Shown in pieces: positions 31,816 through 45,299 of a DNA stretch of 64,000 bases (positions are counted from its first letter, which is position 1; each line of letters starts with the position of its first letter). Location of the stretch: contig NC_092587.1 in the NCBI RefSeq assembly GCF_047663525.1, positions 37,687,001 through 37,751,000 on the forward strand, given 5' to 3'. Under the pieces are notes generated by a model. It had not been told where the DNA came from, searched no databases, and saw only the letters and a list, made by a program, of their open reading frames with translations. The position numbers and the translations under genes were made by a program. This DNA comes from Anas platyrhynchos (taxonomy: Eukaryota; Chordata; Aves; Anseriformes; Anatidae).

Positions 31816-34800
31816 CTAGAAACAGTGGAAGAGAAGCAGGAAACCAATAACATTTTAGACAGCGTATCCTAACCTGAACGCACACAGATATACACGCACA
31901 AATATACATATAACAGTATACATAAACATATGCTGTGTGTTTCTATATGTAAAAAGAGAGAAAAATGTGAAGATCTCATGGTTACAAGCCCTGCTGAGCT
32001 GCAGGTAGATGGATGCAATGTTTGGTTGGCCCCAGCCACCACCCAAAAGCAGGAACCAGCGCCAGATGTGGCTGCCCGCCTGGGTGGCAGCGGCAGTGTC
32101 AATGGGGACACATTACACCTCCAAAGCCTCTGCTTACTCCCAATTTTCTCCAATCTGGTGCAAGCAGAGAAAAGGAAGCAAATTTGCTTGAATTTTTCCC
32201 AAACTCTGTCAGAGCTCCAGCAGCAGAAGCAAAGCTGAATTCACCAATGTACCTTCCTCCCCAGCCGGTATTTTTAGCTGGCTTTGGTAATTACACTCAT
32301 CGAGAAGCAAATGAGATCTGGAGACGGCCTCTTTCATTAACAGTTACGACAGCAGCTGAGATCGGCTGGGGAACCCTGTTATTTTTCTCCTTGGCAGCTA
32401 GACACACTCAGCACTATGCTGGTGCTTCAGCACTGCATGGCCATGCAAAAAAAGCCACAGGGTTGCTCAGGTAGACAGCGTGCAACACCACGTAATTAAA
32501 GCAGCGCTAAAAGCATACTGGCAAATATTTTACACTGTTTTTCTTGCTTGCTTACTCGGTGTAGGGATGCTACAGTAACTTTTCTGTGCTTGCAGAGAAT
32601 TTAACTCCAAATAGAGATGAAAGCACTTTTGTACAGCATTCAAGAAAAGGAACAAACAAGACAAGCACAAACCCTCAGGGTAGTTATTGTGTAAGACACT
32701 AGCCTAAATATTGTTCTTGTACGCATTTTCTTGGTGCCAGTGTAGGTCACTTACTCTCAGAAAGAAATATGAACCCACAGTTAATAGATGGCTTGATAGT
32801 GTTTTATGTAACTTGGCTACATCTCCTATGCAGAGCATAAAAACAAGCCATTAAAATTCAGCTGTAAAAGTGCCACTTTTTCTTTTAGTCACCATGGGAA
32901 TCAGCAGGGAAAAGACACCATAAGCCTCCTATTACTGACAGACTGTCTCTTCCCATGTGCCGAATGTCTGCTTGAGGTTTGCCAGCTTGAGCTCTGAGAC
33001 TTTTGTTTTGGTATTGTTTTTTTTTTTGGAGATGCATGGTTTATATTCCTTAGCATCCAAATCCAAATGATAGTTTTTCTGCATCTGAGACTGGACACAT
33101 CCCTTTAAATGTTGTTGTTGTTGTCATTGAACTCCCAAAAATTAAATTCAGGAGCCAAACTGACTGGCTGGCGTGCAGCAGTGCGGCCCTGCCTGCTGGA
33201 AAGCCTGTGGTCAGGATGCAACATTAAGGAAATGGAGGCAGAGATCTCCATTCCCAGCAGAAATGGGGCTTTAAAGGCAAGGAGAGGTCAGTGGCTAGGC
33301 CAAAGGGTAGGAATGGGGTAGAAAGATGTTGTCAGCATTACACTGAGTCTCCTGGGACGGCTGTAGGAGGCTTTAACCTTGCCCATAATGCCAGGCAGTG
33401 TGTGTGTTCAAACAACACAGTGAAGAAGTGTCCACCAGGATCACCTGTCACCAGCTCCAGCACCCTGTTAGCTGCAGGGCTGTGTTTTTTCCCCCGACTC
33501 CCTCTCCAGTTTCTGAGATCTGTGCATTTAGTGTGTTCCCCCTGGCTTTCCTATACAGCATCAGTGCCTGCATGGTGCCAGAAATCGACACTAGCTCAGC
33601 AGGACAAAATGGGTTCACCCCCTCTAAGGACCTGCAGCAAATCCTGCCTGGAAATGCTGGTGGGTGGATTTTGGCTACAGCTGCAGAGCTGTAATGATAA
33701 TAGGATTCCGGATTATGAATATTTCCCCTGACATTAAGCTGGGAGAGGGGAGTTTTCTCCGTGAAGTGCAATTTGCCTGCTTAAGTTGAACAGCTACATT
33801 TCACTTAATCAGATTCCTGCCATCTCTCTTAGCACTTTGCTTGAAGTCCTTGGCTGTGAGTAGAAAATCTTCATGTGAATGTGGGAGGCACGGGCACCAG
33901 TGGCTTTTAATTTCTGCCTCAGAAATGGGGCAAATAAAAGTGAGACTCTCACAGCAATTTCAGGCTGTGGTGCCTTGGTTTTCTTGCCTTGCCTTGCCTG
34001 GGATGTTCTGTATTTTAGTTTCCTGCTAAGCAAATGTGTTATTGAATGTTGATCGTTGGGCTCATACAGGGGTTTCAGGGTGAAATGTAATGTCCCAAAA
34101 TACACCTTAGGTCAGATTAGGTGACCTGAGATCACTTCAGACTATAGGAACTATGACAGAGAGCAATGTGTCTGTCTGGTTAGATCTTAGCAAGTATAGA
34201 TTTAAGACTGCACTTGTGTTTTTCCCCTGTGAACAGCTACCACCACACACGCATTTAGGCAGCAAATTTTTGCATAAATCCTGGTGCTGTGGCTGATTCC
34301 TGTGCGGTGGTCCCAAGCCTTTGGGACATGGGCAGTGCTTGCCCGAGAGTCCTTCCAGCATTACTCATGGTCACAGGAAATTAAAAAGCTAAAGCTGAGG
34401 CTGACAGGAAGAGCGAAGGATCACGATGCCCCCAGCACATTCCTGCCTGTCTTGGCTGGGGCCACAGAAGGAGAGGGCACTGGATCGGACACCGCAGGAA
34501 CTGCTGCCATGCAAGACTGTCCTGTTAATCGCCTTGCCCTGGGCTTCATTAGCAGATACAGGGCTAGGCTTTCTGCTGGTTTGGATTTGTGAGTCCCAAC
34601 GACGTGACACAAGTTATACCCATTTTGTGCCTGCAGAAACTTTGGCTCACATCCGCGACATTGCTTTTCCTTTGGCTCAGTGTTTGCTCCCTCTCTGAAA
34701 CTTTCTCCAGCCTGGACCGAAATGTGAGGTATATATCACTCCACTTGTGCTAAGATCATCAGATGTCCTGAGACATAAATGCCTAAAAATAAAAGATCTT

Positions 34801-35224
34801 TTTCCCCGCTAATATTGAGCCCAGTTGTAAATAGGATTTTTGCCTGGCTGAGAATTTCAGGATGCATTAGAGTTCGGAGAGAAACCACAGTAAAAAATAA
34901 CAGCAATCAGCGTTCCCTAACTGACCATTAAAGAGACATTACAGAACATATAAATAAATAGTGCCTCTGCGCAGACCTACCCTTTGTCATTGTGTTATCT
35001 GATTTATTTGTTTATGGTATATTAGAGAAAGCAAGCGAGAGAGAGAGAGAGATCGGCGTTAAGTCAGACACAAAAGTACATCGAGCACGCTCCATGCCCA
35101 CTGACCTGCTATTTGGATCTGGCAATCCAAGCACGAAGGCAAATCCCGGACCCTTCCTCTTGCTCAGATGTCCCAAACAGGGCACCCCTTGGGGCTGGTG
35201 TAATCCCTGGGCTCTTCCCCTAAC
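31816..35224. other. Upstream interval of BEST3, probably its 5' intron
   Basis: No protein-coding exon was found. The acceptor-like site at 31816 suggests this stretch is a 5' UTR intron of BEST3. It contains short GA repeats near 35037-35051 and mostly unique DNA. Confidence 0.4.
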
Positions 35225-35414
35225 CTGAAGCAGCGATCGCTTCCACCGAGCCCCGGGAGGAGAGGACTGACAAGCACAGGGGTTAAAATGTCTTTCCACT
35301 TCTGGAAGGCTGTTTTTGCCAAGTCCTCTGTCCTGTCAGTTACACAGGGAACAAACGCAAGCAGCAGCAGCAGCAGCAGCTGCTGATCTTGCTCTTTTCT
35401 AGTCTATAATTATA
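35225..35414 (-). promoter_or_regulatory. BEST3: Candidate BEST3 promoter and non-coding first exon
   Basis: On the minus strand, a TATA-like palindrome TATAATTATA (35414-35405) sits next to a CpG-rich patch (35415-35436). It is followed by a GCA-repeat (35361-35380) and, at 35225|35224, a donor-like CAG|gttagg. Distance and orientation fit a first exon joined to the acceptor at 31816. This is inference from motifs; there is no transcript evidence. Confidence 0.25.
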
Positions 35415-38400
35415 ACGCCGCTCGCCGTCGGAAGGACCCCTTTCATTTGGATGCAGAGCCTTGCCACGGCTTGGCCGGCACCTCCAGTTTTCTCCATTTT
35501 ATTTCCTGTCCCCAAACTGGGAAAGGCGAGGAGCGTTTTCATCTGGGACCTTAGAAGAGTCACCTCCTCAGACCTAGCACTGACTGCATCTAACCAGGAA
35601 GACCAGACAACCTGGACAAATTTGGGACAAATTTAGGGATGTGCCCCAGGTGCACCTGGTTCCCACCCTGCAGCACATTGCTGCTCTCCCGCTGCCTTGA
35701 ATTGGGAAATGAGGGCAGCAGGGCCCTCAGAGCCTCTCATCCCTCAAAATAAATGCAGCGGCTCTTACAAGAAGTCCCATCAGGCTCAGTGAACCTGTTC
35801 ACGATGGCACATTGGCGGCTTTGTGTGACTGGAGGGAACTTCTTCCCCTCTTCCCCTCTGTAAAACGAGATGGACTCCCTCTTTTATGACTCATGGCATT
35901 AAGAGGGAGCTGTAAAAGGTGACAGACTGTGAAAGCCCGTGAGAGGCCATATAATGTTGCCATAAATCTCTATGGAGAATGAAATAGTGTGGCTGCGAAA
36001 TAAATAAATAAATAAATAAAAATTCCAGGGGGAGAGAGTAAGCAAGATTTATGGATTTAATACATTTTATGATGAAAGGTTTTTTCCCCTGCCTTCACCC
36101 CATTATAAGGTACAAAGCTATCTGAGAGCACTTATTTAATTAGGACTCTCTCTGAAAGCAAATCAGCCACTGTCATTGTTTGCCTTTCTTCCCATTGGCA
36201 ATCGCAGAAGGAAGACACTTTGATGTCAAGGCAGGCGAGACACGAGACTGTGGCATGTGTGTGTCAGGCAGCGGCCTGCAGTGAGAGATGACAAATCATT
36301 TTAACATTCGGTGACTTGGCGTGAAGAAACGCGCTGCCTGATCCTATTACAGCGACGGCCCGCCCCGAGAAGACTCCTAATGACAGGGATCTTCTAAGGT
36401 CATCGTTAAAATAATCACTCAGACCTGAAACTCAGACCCCACGGGCTGCCTCCATCCACCTGAACGCGGAGGAAGGCAGGGAGGGCAGAGCTATAGCTTG
36501 TGACTGCTACCGGGAGTCCCCGCTTAAGGAGCTTGTTACATTTTCTTGCTGATGCCATTATCTGTGGCAGCATGAATGGAGACCTTTTGCTGTAAATTTT
36601 AAGGCAGCCTTACATTGTAATTCAGCTCTTCTGTTTGTGTTTATGTTGGTATCTTGAATGCACAATGTGAGCAGCACATTGGTGGGAGGCTGCAAAAGCT
36701 CAGTTATTAGAGAAGGGCCGTGAAAGCCATCACCATCACTTCTTTGTCCCTCATCTAACTAAGGACTGGCTACGGATCTCTGCAAAAATCCTTTTTTTCC
36801 AAGACTTTAGAAGCTGCCTTCTGCTTTCAAGCAGACAAGAAAGAAGAGGGACTTGGGAGGAGGAATACAGCAGCAAATGCTGTTCCCCATCTCCAACAAA
36901 GCGTCAGTGATGTCAGCTAAGGCTAAAGACTGAGGAAATGTTGTTTAACTCTGCTTTGCTCTTGGGGGATGCTGACAGTCGTGACAGTCCTGCTGTATAC
37001 AAAATGCCTGCCACCTGTGACCTGCTATTTGAAACTAGAACTGATATCTTGTACTTTCTTAAAATCCCGTCTTTCTGCCAAATTCATTGAATGAGCAAAT
37101 CTAACCTACAAGGAGCCTCCTGGGCTATCTGAGTGATCTTCTGGCCCTTTAATGCAAGGTTTAGCAAACCAGCAAGTTCAAATAGGGTGCCAACTGAGTA
37201 ACTGGTTAATAGGCTGCTGATGTGTACAACATAATAGAGGGAACAAATAAATGTGTATATTTTGTGGAATTAAAAAGATTTTATTTCTGTAAGGATTTGT
37301 ATTTGTATTGTCTCTCCTCTGCTATGTAACTGTTTCCACTGTAAGATGCGTGGGTGGTCATCACCATTTATTAGATTTTTAAATGTAATTAAGCCCACTG
37401 CAGCAAATGAAGTTTTATAGCAAACTCTTAGAATCTCATAATAATGAGTAAGGGCCTGCAAAGTATTGCTGGAGCTCCAGTGATCTCTATACTATAAAGC
37501 ACTAATTATTTCACCTTTGTATTTGAGGAATAATTCTGCAGACCCTGCAGACCTTCTAAAACCTATATGGAGTCTCATCACAGATCATTAATCCAAATGA
37601 AGATAGCTTCAAGACATGATAAGTAATACTTTGAGATATTCACACCTTTGCTCTCACAAGCAACTATTTTTATCAGGTGTCATGTGCCTGGTAGCATGTA
37701 GAAATGCTGTTTGTACACAGTAGGTTTCTAAAAGGTCATCAAAAAAGGATAGATGTTTGAAGTGTGTGAAACAGTATTTCACATTTGCAATGAATGATTT
37801 AAGTTTATCATTTCTTGTGCTTTTTCAGATCTTTCATGATGGACATCCTTAGCATCATTGACAAACAAGGGCAAAGGACGTCCTTTGTTTTTACAGACAT
37901 ATATGGAAGACAGGAATTTGAGAGGTCTCATCTGCAAAAATAATTTTCAGAAGTTTCTCTAGATGTTCAGCTCCACTGGTGATCACTACTAATGGTGTAT
38001 TTTGCATCCACGTTCTCTTTGTTTTGGACAAATATAAATTGCAAAGGGACAAAAATATTGTCATTCTGTGTAACTAAACAGGTTTCTGCTGTTACCATCA
38101 ATGGGTGTTTAACAAGACAATGCAGTGCAGGAGATGGTAGGAATCTATCAAATACAAGTTATTTCATTTCTTGGTCCTTCCTGCTTATTTTCTCTTGATT
38201 TTCTTTTGGTTTTCCAGTCTTCTACATTGGAAGATTTCTGGAAGAAAGTAATTAATATTGCATGTTAGTGAAGCTTCAAGCAAACACGACAGTATCTCTA
38301 ACAATACATTATACCAATACCCAAAGAAATGTCATAATAACAAGGCTGAAATGTAGTATGAACAACATGAAAGAATCCCCTCGTTGAAAAGAAGTGAATA

Positions 38401-39067
38401 ATTAAAGTGTTGGGAAGAGGGTGGTATTAAAGAAGCTGCTGTCAGATTTTCTCAGACAAGAACGGATTGGGTTTTGCTTTATTTTTCTACTTACTGTCAC
38501 TAGCTGCTAGAATTCCCATCTTAAACAAATGAACAAATTAACATAAAATGTCCTCTGACCTTAAGGGGAACATTTGGAGAGCTGCTGTGGTATCTTACAG
38601 CCTCTTTCATGAGAGAAACGGCAATAATTAAAAGTTAATCTACTGTGAGAGATACCACCATACTTAGCATCACTCAGTGCTGGTTGTGGAAATATACTTT
38701 AAAGCAGGCTGGTTTATCTCTGGAAGTCACATGGTAGGATACTTCAGAGGATTACAAATGAATTTGTCTGCAGCATAAAGCCGGCTGCCTCCACAGATTC
38801 ATTCTCAGAGTCCTCTAAGACCGTATTCAGAAACACTTCATTTTGCATTTTCCTTGTAATGAAATAACCAGCATTTTTTGCATAGTAGTGCTGGGTTTGT
38901 TATTGTGAGTATTGTTATTACTGTGATTGCTGTCAGCCTCAACAATCCTTTTATTGCCAGAAGGTGCACACACACCAAAGTGAACTGATAGCACAGGAGC
39001 TGTCAGACAGAGATGGGATGGACAAAGCACCACGAGTGAGGTGTCCAGGAGCCGGACTCAAAGGCCA

Positions 39068-39116
39068 ACTTTCTCATGAAAAGGACTTTCTCATGAAAAG
39101 GACAACTTTCTCATGA
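39068..39116. repeat. 17-bp tandem repeat, 2.7 copies
   Basis: The unit ACTTTCTCATGAAAAGG is perfect at 39068-39084 and 39085-39101, with a partial third copy from 39105. TTTCTCATGAAA inside the unit is nearly self-complementary. Confidence 0.85.
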
Positions 39117-39678
39117 CTTAAAATAGAGCTAACTGCATAGCTGGGCGTAACCAGTCTTTTTTACTTGGGGGATCTGTTGTAAAGCTGAGGTGCAATATAC
39201 TGCCTTTGTTAGAGGTGTGATTAAACCACGCTGCTGCAACTGATGGAAGAAACTATGCCCTAACTTACCTCTAAATGTAGAGGCATGTTACCACTGAATC
39301 CATCCAGGACTGTAAGGGCAAGGGATTTTCTTCAGCTGTTATCATGGGCAGAGAGGTTTTTGCAAGTGTCTGACTGTATGAGTGAAAAAGGGAAAAATGA
39401 GGCAGAAGATATTCAAAGAATGATCTGGAGACTAAGGACAGACAGAAAAGTGTCTGCAGGAAAAAGTGTTTAGAAAAAGCAAGTTCTTTTGCTTTAGATG
39501 TTTTCTGTAAAGGATTTGGAACCAGAAACTATTCATTGCTGCTGCACTTGGGAGAACAAGGTTATTGGTATTTGTGTATAAAAAAGGATTGCATTAGGAT
39601 GCCTGACTACCACCAATTTCTCTTTGTAAAGGGAAAAACTGACAAGAGCTCTTTTTCTTATTTACCTGATTCCAGTTC

Positions 39679-39757
39679 AAAAAACAAAACAAAACAAAAC
39701 AAACAAACAAACACACACACACACACAAAAACAACACCCCAAAAACACACACAAAAA
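39679..39757. repeat. Low-complexity (AAAAC)n/(AAAC)n/(AC)n tract
   Basis: Successive AAAAC, AAAC and AC repeat units run into one another, the usual product of slippage in an A-rich tract. Confidence 0.85.
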
Positions 39758-42700
39758 AATCCTTAACAATACTTACTGCTGTTAAAAGAAGTCACTTGAT
39801 AAACACATGAAAAGGATAAAACTGAGGACTTGACTCAGGGACCCAGACAGTCCTTCCAGTCCTGCCTTAAAGCCAGTTCTGGTTTTCCTTCCTAGCATAG
39901 TTCAATGCTAAACATTTCTCTCAGAGCTTTGATTGTTTTGCAGATGTTGATTATGAGGAAAAAAAAAAAAAAAGAGTATAAGAAGAGAAAGTAGCACCCA
40001 GGAAAAAAAGAATAGCGACTTAAATAGCGAGTTTAGTGAACCGACATAGACAAACACAACCAGCCTTCCGTTTTTGTATTTCCACCTGAGCTACAACAAA
40101 TCCTCTTCTCTGCTTTCCGCAACTTTTTGGTTAAAAATGCCTAAATACCCTTAGAAGCTTTTGCAAAATATGCCCTATGCTGTTTGTTTACCTTGGTTCA
40201 GAATCGAAAGTCTCCCTGCTCCCCCAGCCATGAGGTTCAGTCTGTGAGCCAGGAGTGGACGGACTAAGCCCCAGGCTGGCTGGAAAGGGGGAGAAGCTTG
40301 TTGGGTTGCTGCCCAGCCAGATGACATACGGGTATGGCACGCTGCTAGTTGGGGGATTTGTTCTTCACACTCCTCTGGGTAAATCCTTGTTTTGACTATT
40401 TTAGTGAGGTGGGGGAAAGCTTTTCCTGCCATGGTGAGTGTGGGTACATCCCAACTCAACGTACGTAAACATTCATGGAGACAAGAGTCTTGGGAACAGC
40501 TGGCACTTTGGAGGCCACTTTGCTTCCGTCTGTTAGAGGCATAGCAGAGTAATCCTTCTCTTTTTTAGAACTGAAACTGTTCTGGTTTCCATACCACATC
40601 AGCTTTTTTACCATCTATGGGACTGAAGAAAGGATTTCAGAAAACCCTCTCCGATCTGCTGCACCAAGCTCACAAAGCATTGCTGCCATGGGCAAGTCAG
40701 CTCAGGACACAAGGAGAAAAGGCCACTGGGGGTCATTCCTATGCCTGGTAGAGTGATGTCCATACAAACTAGAAAATGCTGGACAGAAGAAGAATAAAAC
40801 GGCTTTTCTGTTGTGTAGGGAAATGGTTGGCAACTTCAAAAGCTTTCCTTTAAGACCAGTTTTACTCCTCAGAACATGGCAATAACTGGCAGCCTTCGTT
40901 CGAGTCAGTTTCTGAATCTCTGTATCATTGAGCAAAAATAATGAAAAAATCTGTCCTGTAAAGCTACATTTTGAATGTTTATAGAAACTTCGGTCTGAAA
41001 AAAATGAAGACTTCTGAAACACTTGTTTTCTGAATGTTATAATAGGGCCACATGTTATGGGGAAGGAGGAAGAAGTCTCAGGAATTTCAGTTTAGATGGA
41101 TAAATCAAAGCACAGTGAGGGTGTCCTGATCCAAAACAGAACTGTGAATAAAACACACAATTCCTCAATCCTTACCCTATGTTTTTCACTGTTACTAGCT
41201 GGAGTATTTAGTGGAGATATTGTTGAAATCTCCTCAGGTAAAAGGATTCTTGAGCTTTACAAATAGATTTATCAGAATTACAAAGTTTGGCTTTCAGGGT
41301 GTCAAGTTTCAGGTGAAAATGCATTTTGTATTTTTATTTTTTGATTTCTGAGTTCAGTTTTGGCATCTCTGCCATTTTCCAGCTAGGGATGAACATGGTG
41401 TACTATTTTTAATTGCACTCAGGATCTGTCCCTGGCTTGCTTCTAAAGATAAACGAGACCACATGTCAGTCCTTACATAAGTTGGTAAGGCCATTTCAGT
41501 CTTTTGTTTCTTCCGTTTAGTATTGAATTGCATTTATAAGCACCTTCAAAAAACCTAGAAAAATTATTTATTTTATAAGCAGCAGCAGAATCTGACTAGT
41601 TCAGCAACTTGTTTGCAGGATCAGTCCTATGGTCAAAGTGGACAATTTTGAACTAGCGTGCTCAAAGGGGAAGTTAATCCTTGTTACTTAATAGTTGCTT
41701 TGTATTCCTGGTCAAAATAAGAACTGCTATTCTTTATTCATTTGTATTTTCCCTAATGAGGGTGGGTTCTGTGTAGTCATATAGTTTTGTTTTGTTTTGA
41801 ACACAGCTAAGAATTTGCCTTTCTTGTTATATTGTGTCAGTGAGTGGGTTCTGCAGGTTGTGTATAGATACATGCCGTGCACTTATAATTAAGCAATACA
41901 AGTCTTTAATGAATATTCACTTTTTAGACACCATTTGAAGCCCTTATTTCTCATACTGATTTATTATGTTGACAAGTCTAACAGAGGAGAGGACTATGAA
42001 CTGGTTTGAGGTTTTGATTCTGCAACAGATTGATTATGTGATTTGAGCAAACCATTTGAGTCATTCCAAGACAAATGCAAAAGAAGCAACATACGTGATA
42101 TAGACAGCTTTTGAAATTCCCTCCTATTATGTCATTAAAAAGTGAGGGAAACGCTGGCTTGCATGAACTATTGCAAGACAGTACATGACTAATATAAAAA
42201 CCATGCTCAAAACATGGTTTTGAACGGCCAGTTGTTAAAGCACGTCATCTCAGAGGATCATACTGGTTCTGATAATAAGCTATACTTTAACTAATGACTT
42301 GGCTGATGGAACAACATGTGCACTTACTACATTTGCAAGATATGAAGGGCCAGAATCTTACAAGAACCATGAGGAAAGATTAAACTAACTCTTTAGTCTT
42401 TGAGAAAATGGAGGGGATAGATTATGCTGTCAAATACAGTAAAGATTGTTGTTTCCTGTAACCGCTGAGATAAGCTCTTTACCTCTTGTCCTACACTGCA
42501 GCAAAGGAGATTATGTTAGACTTTAGGAAGTATTTCTGGCTTGAGGATAGTTGGCAGTGGAAGGCACTGCATAGGGAGGCTGTGCAGCAATCTCCACCAC
42601 TGGAAATTTAGAGAAAGAGTAAACATCAGTCTTGTCTATTTGCCTTATTATTTTTTTTTTTGGGGGGCGGGAGAGGGATGGTGGTGGTTATTTATGCCAG

Positions 42701-43699
42701 TGTACCAGTTAGACTTGCTTTCCAAATGTGCAGGTAAAATGTTGAAGAAATATACTTGACTGAGGAACTCGTCTGTGCTGTGGTTCCTCAAACTCTATAA
42801 CTGGTTCAGTTGAACTAGTAGAAGGAAAAATGTCTTTAGAATAGAGAAAAGTTACAACCTCTGAACCTTTTTTGTCCTTTTTTTTTTTTTTTGTACAAAA
42901 AATTTTTTTGTACGTTTTGTACAAATAACAAATTTTTGTTGTTTCTTTACACCATGCTATGGGGTTGCTACACATGTGGGACTTCTATGAGTATATTCAT
43001 CCTTTGGTTTGCTTGAGTTTATTGTTTTTTGAGATGGAAGAAATAATTACAGTTTATCCAATATTAAAAAACAATAAAAGAAACCAGCAAAAAAAAAAAA
43101 AAAAACACAGGCAAGTAAAAACAAGATTTCAAAATTCATCTGTTTTAATTACCTGTGAAAATTTTGAGGCATCCTTCCACACTCAAGCATGTATTAAGAG
43201 AAGAACAATCTCCCTCCTTTTTTCCTCCCAACCTTTAGGAGAAAAGATTTGCTTAGCTGGCATTTTTGTTTGTGCATATATGCAACAAATTTTAAATCAA
43301 TTCAAGTCAGACCAAAGAAAAATGCTGCTCTTGGTTTCTTTAAAGTCCTGGAGGAATTCTTGCCTTCAGCAGAGAAGACTGTGATGTCCTGGGCCTGGCT
43401 TCTGTGAAAGACCTTTGTCTCTTCTGCTTTTTCTTCCCTGAAATAGGTTTCTTAATGTCCAGTGGGTTGTAACGACTAGTGAAAGACACAGGCACATATA
43501 AAGACCCTGTCAAACTGATGGTTTAAATGCAGTAGAAGATCTGGACAGACAAAGGTGCCATAGTCAGGGAGACTCTGAGTGATGAGGGAACTATTTGCAA
43601 TGATGTTTGCCACATTTTATTCAACAGTGACTGGACAGAAGCTACACTGATGAGACCATCACTCAGTACATGGATTGCTGTGGCCAAGTCTGACACTGC

Positions 43700-43757
43700 C
43701 AAGATATCTATCTGGCTTTTTTTTTTTTTTTTTTTTCTTCAAGATATCTATCTGGCT
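43700..43757. repeat. 18-bp direct duplication flanking a T-rich tract
   Basis: Positions 43700-43717 and 43740-43757 are identical over 18 bases (CAAGATATCTATCTGGCT) and flank 22 bases that are almost all T. This is the layout of a target-site duplication around a retrotransposed poly(A) tail (inserted on the minus strand) with no body, but a 40-bp tandem duplication with T expansion would look the same. Confidence 0.8.
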
Positions 43758-45067
43758 CTCTTGGTTGTCACCTCCTCGGATGAACCTCAGACCTGTGCTA
43801 TTGGTGCCTTTGTCTCTAGTCCTGTCTCTTGCTCTTCCTGACAAGACTTCTTAGATGAATCCTGGACCTGATTTGATATCTTATCTTTCATGCTCACAAA
43901 GCCTGTTGCTGTTGCTAGCTCTGGACTGTGCCCTCACTGGTGGGGTTGCCTGTGGCTCCCAGCTCATGATGCCAGGAGGAATAACCCCACTCTGACACTG
44001 AAGTACACCTCAGGAAACAGCCAAGGGTTGAATAAAAGCACTCTTTTAGACAAATATTTACTTTTCCTTTTTATGTCTCTGAATTTAATCCAAATTACTT
44101 TGACTTTTTAATTTGAACCATATAAATTATATTTTCTGTAGCTTGTTGCTGCCTGACTTCTTAACGTATTATATACAGCAAAATACAGGAATATTCAGAC
44201 AAAATAAATCTGTTGGTGATTAATTTTAGCACAGTCAAATGGCTTTGAAACTGTATTCCTTTTATTTCTTGAAATGCAAGATGTCTAATCTGGTTAAGAC
44301 AGCAGATTGTCATGCCAAGTACAGTCATGTACCGGATTAAGAACTATAGGATTACAGATCCTAATTATAGACTCTTGTCAGTTTACTATGTCTTAATACA
44401 TTGTTTTCAACCTCTGATTCCACTTGTCATGTCTTCTTTGCAATCATGCTTTTAATGAGCTTCCTGACACATCTTCTAATTTGGCAAACCTGTATTCTGA
44501 TAGCACTGCACAGGTTCTATTGCATAGCAACACCAGGGAATTAAATAATTTTAAAGGTCAAAGCTCTTCAAACTGAAAACTCCCATTCTATGAGGCTTCT
44601 TGCAACAAACTTCAAGTTACACTGCTATTTGAATACTTTAATTTTGCACCACTTAGTTTCTTCGTTTTCCAATTCCTTCCAAAAAAGCTATGGATGATGA
44701 CTCTCTGCAGCCATTTTTGCTGTCTGAGCCATGTAGTCTATGTAGATTCACAGGCTGAAAACCAGTCAAGAATATATTACCGTTTATAGGTAATATATTT
44801 ACTTTATGATGAATGGCATTGATGTTTCTCTTTTGACATCCTCTTTGTCATATTATTTTGCCCTTGATGAAGCTCTTGCTTGGCGGATGCTATGGTTAAT
44901 GTGTCACAGAGAACATTATTTGTCTGTGGCAATGTCCTGCAGGACTGGCCAAACGGGATTCTTTCACATTCAGTGGAAAGCTGTCAAGATAATTAACATT
45001 TCAATTATTGACTGGAACTTGGCCTAGATTCCTTAACTGATGAATGGGACAAGATCTTGTTTACATC

Positions 45068-45299
45068 TTTTTTTTTTTTTTTTTTTTTGCTAAAGTTCCT
45101 CACCAAAGTGCAGGGTGCAGTCAGTGCAGCTGTCATTGGAAGCACGCTTCTTGGTGATCGCACTGGACCAGTGGTAAAATTGAGCCCTGGCTACGGCAGC
45201 TTTCCAACATTTTGCCTACTGCTTCTAAAGACATATAAACCACAAAACAATGCAGACCAGGACTTCAAAGGTTAAAAAAAAAAAAAAAAAAAAAAAAAA
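45068..45299. repeat. Convergent T21 and A26 homopolymers around a unique segment
   Basis: A run of 21 T (45068-45088) and a run of 26 A (45274-45299) bracket 185 bases of non-repetitive sequence. The runs are complementary and could fold back. The middle has a short open frame with no family resemblance. Confidence 0.7.

Larger units (their letters stand above)
35415..43699. other. Gene-free interval between BEST3 and RAB3IP, left part
   Basis: No exon, gene or known repeat family was recognised. 35880-36530 is unusually dense in homeobox-like ATTA/TAAT sites and CpGs for its surroundings and could be regulatory. Simple repeats: (AAAT)n at 35998-36022, 17-bp tandem repeats at 39068-39116, and an A/C-rich low-complexity run at 39679-39757. 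Confidence 0.5.
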
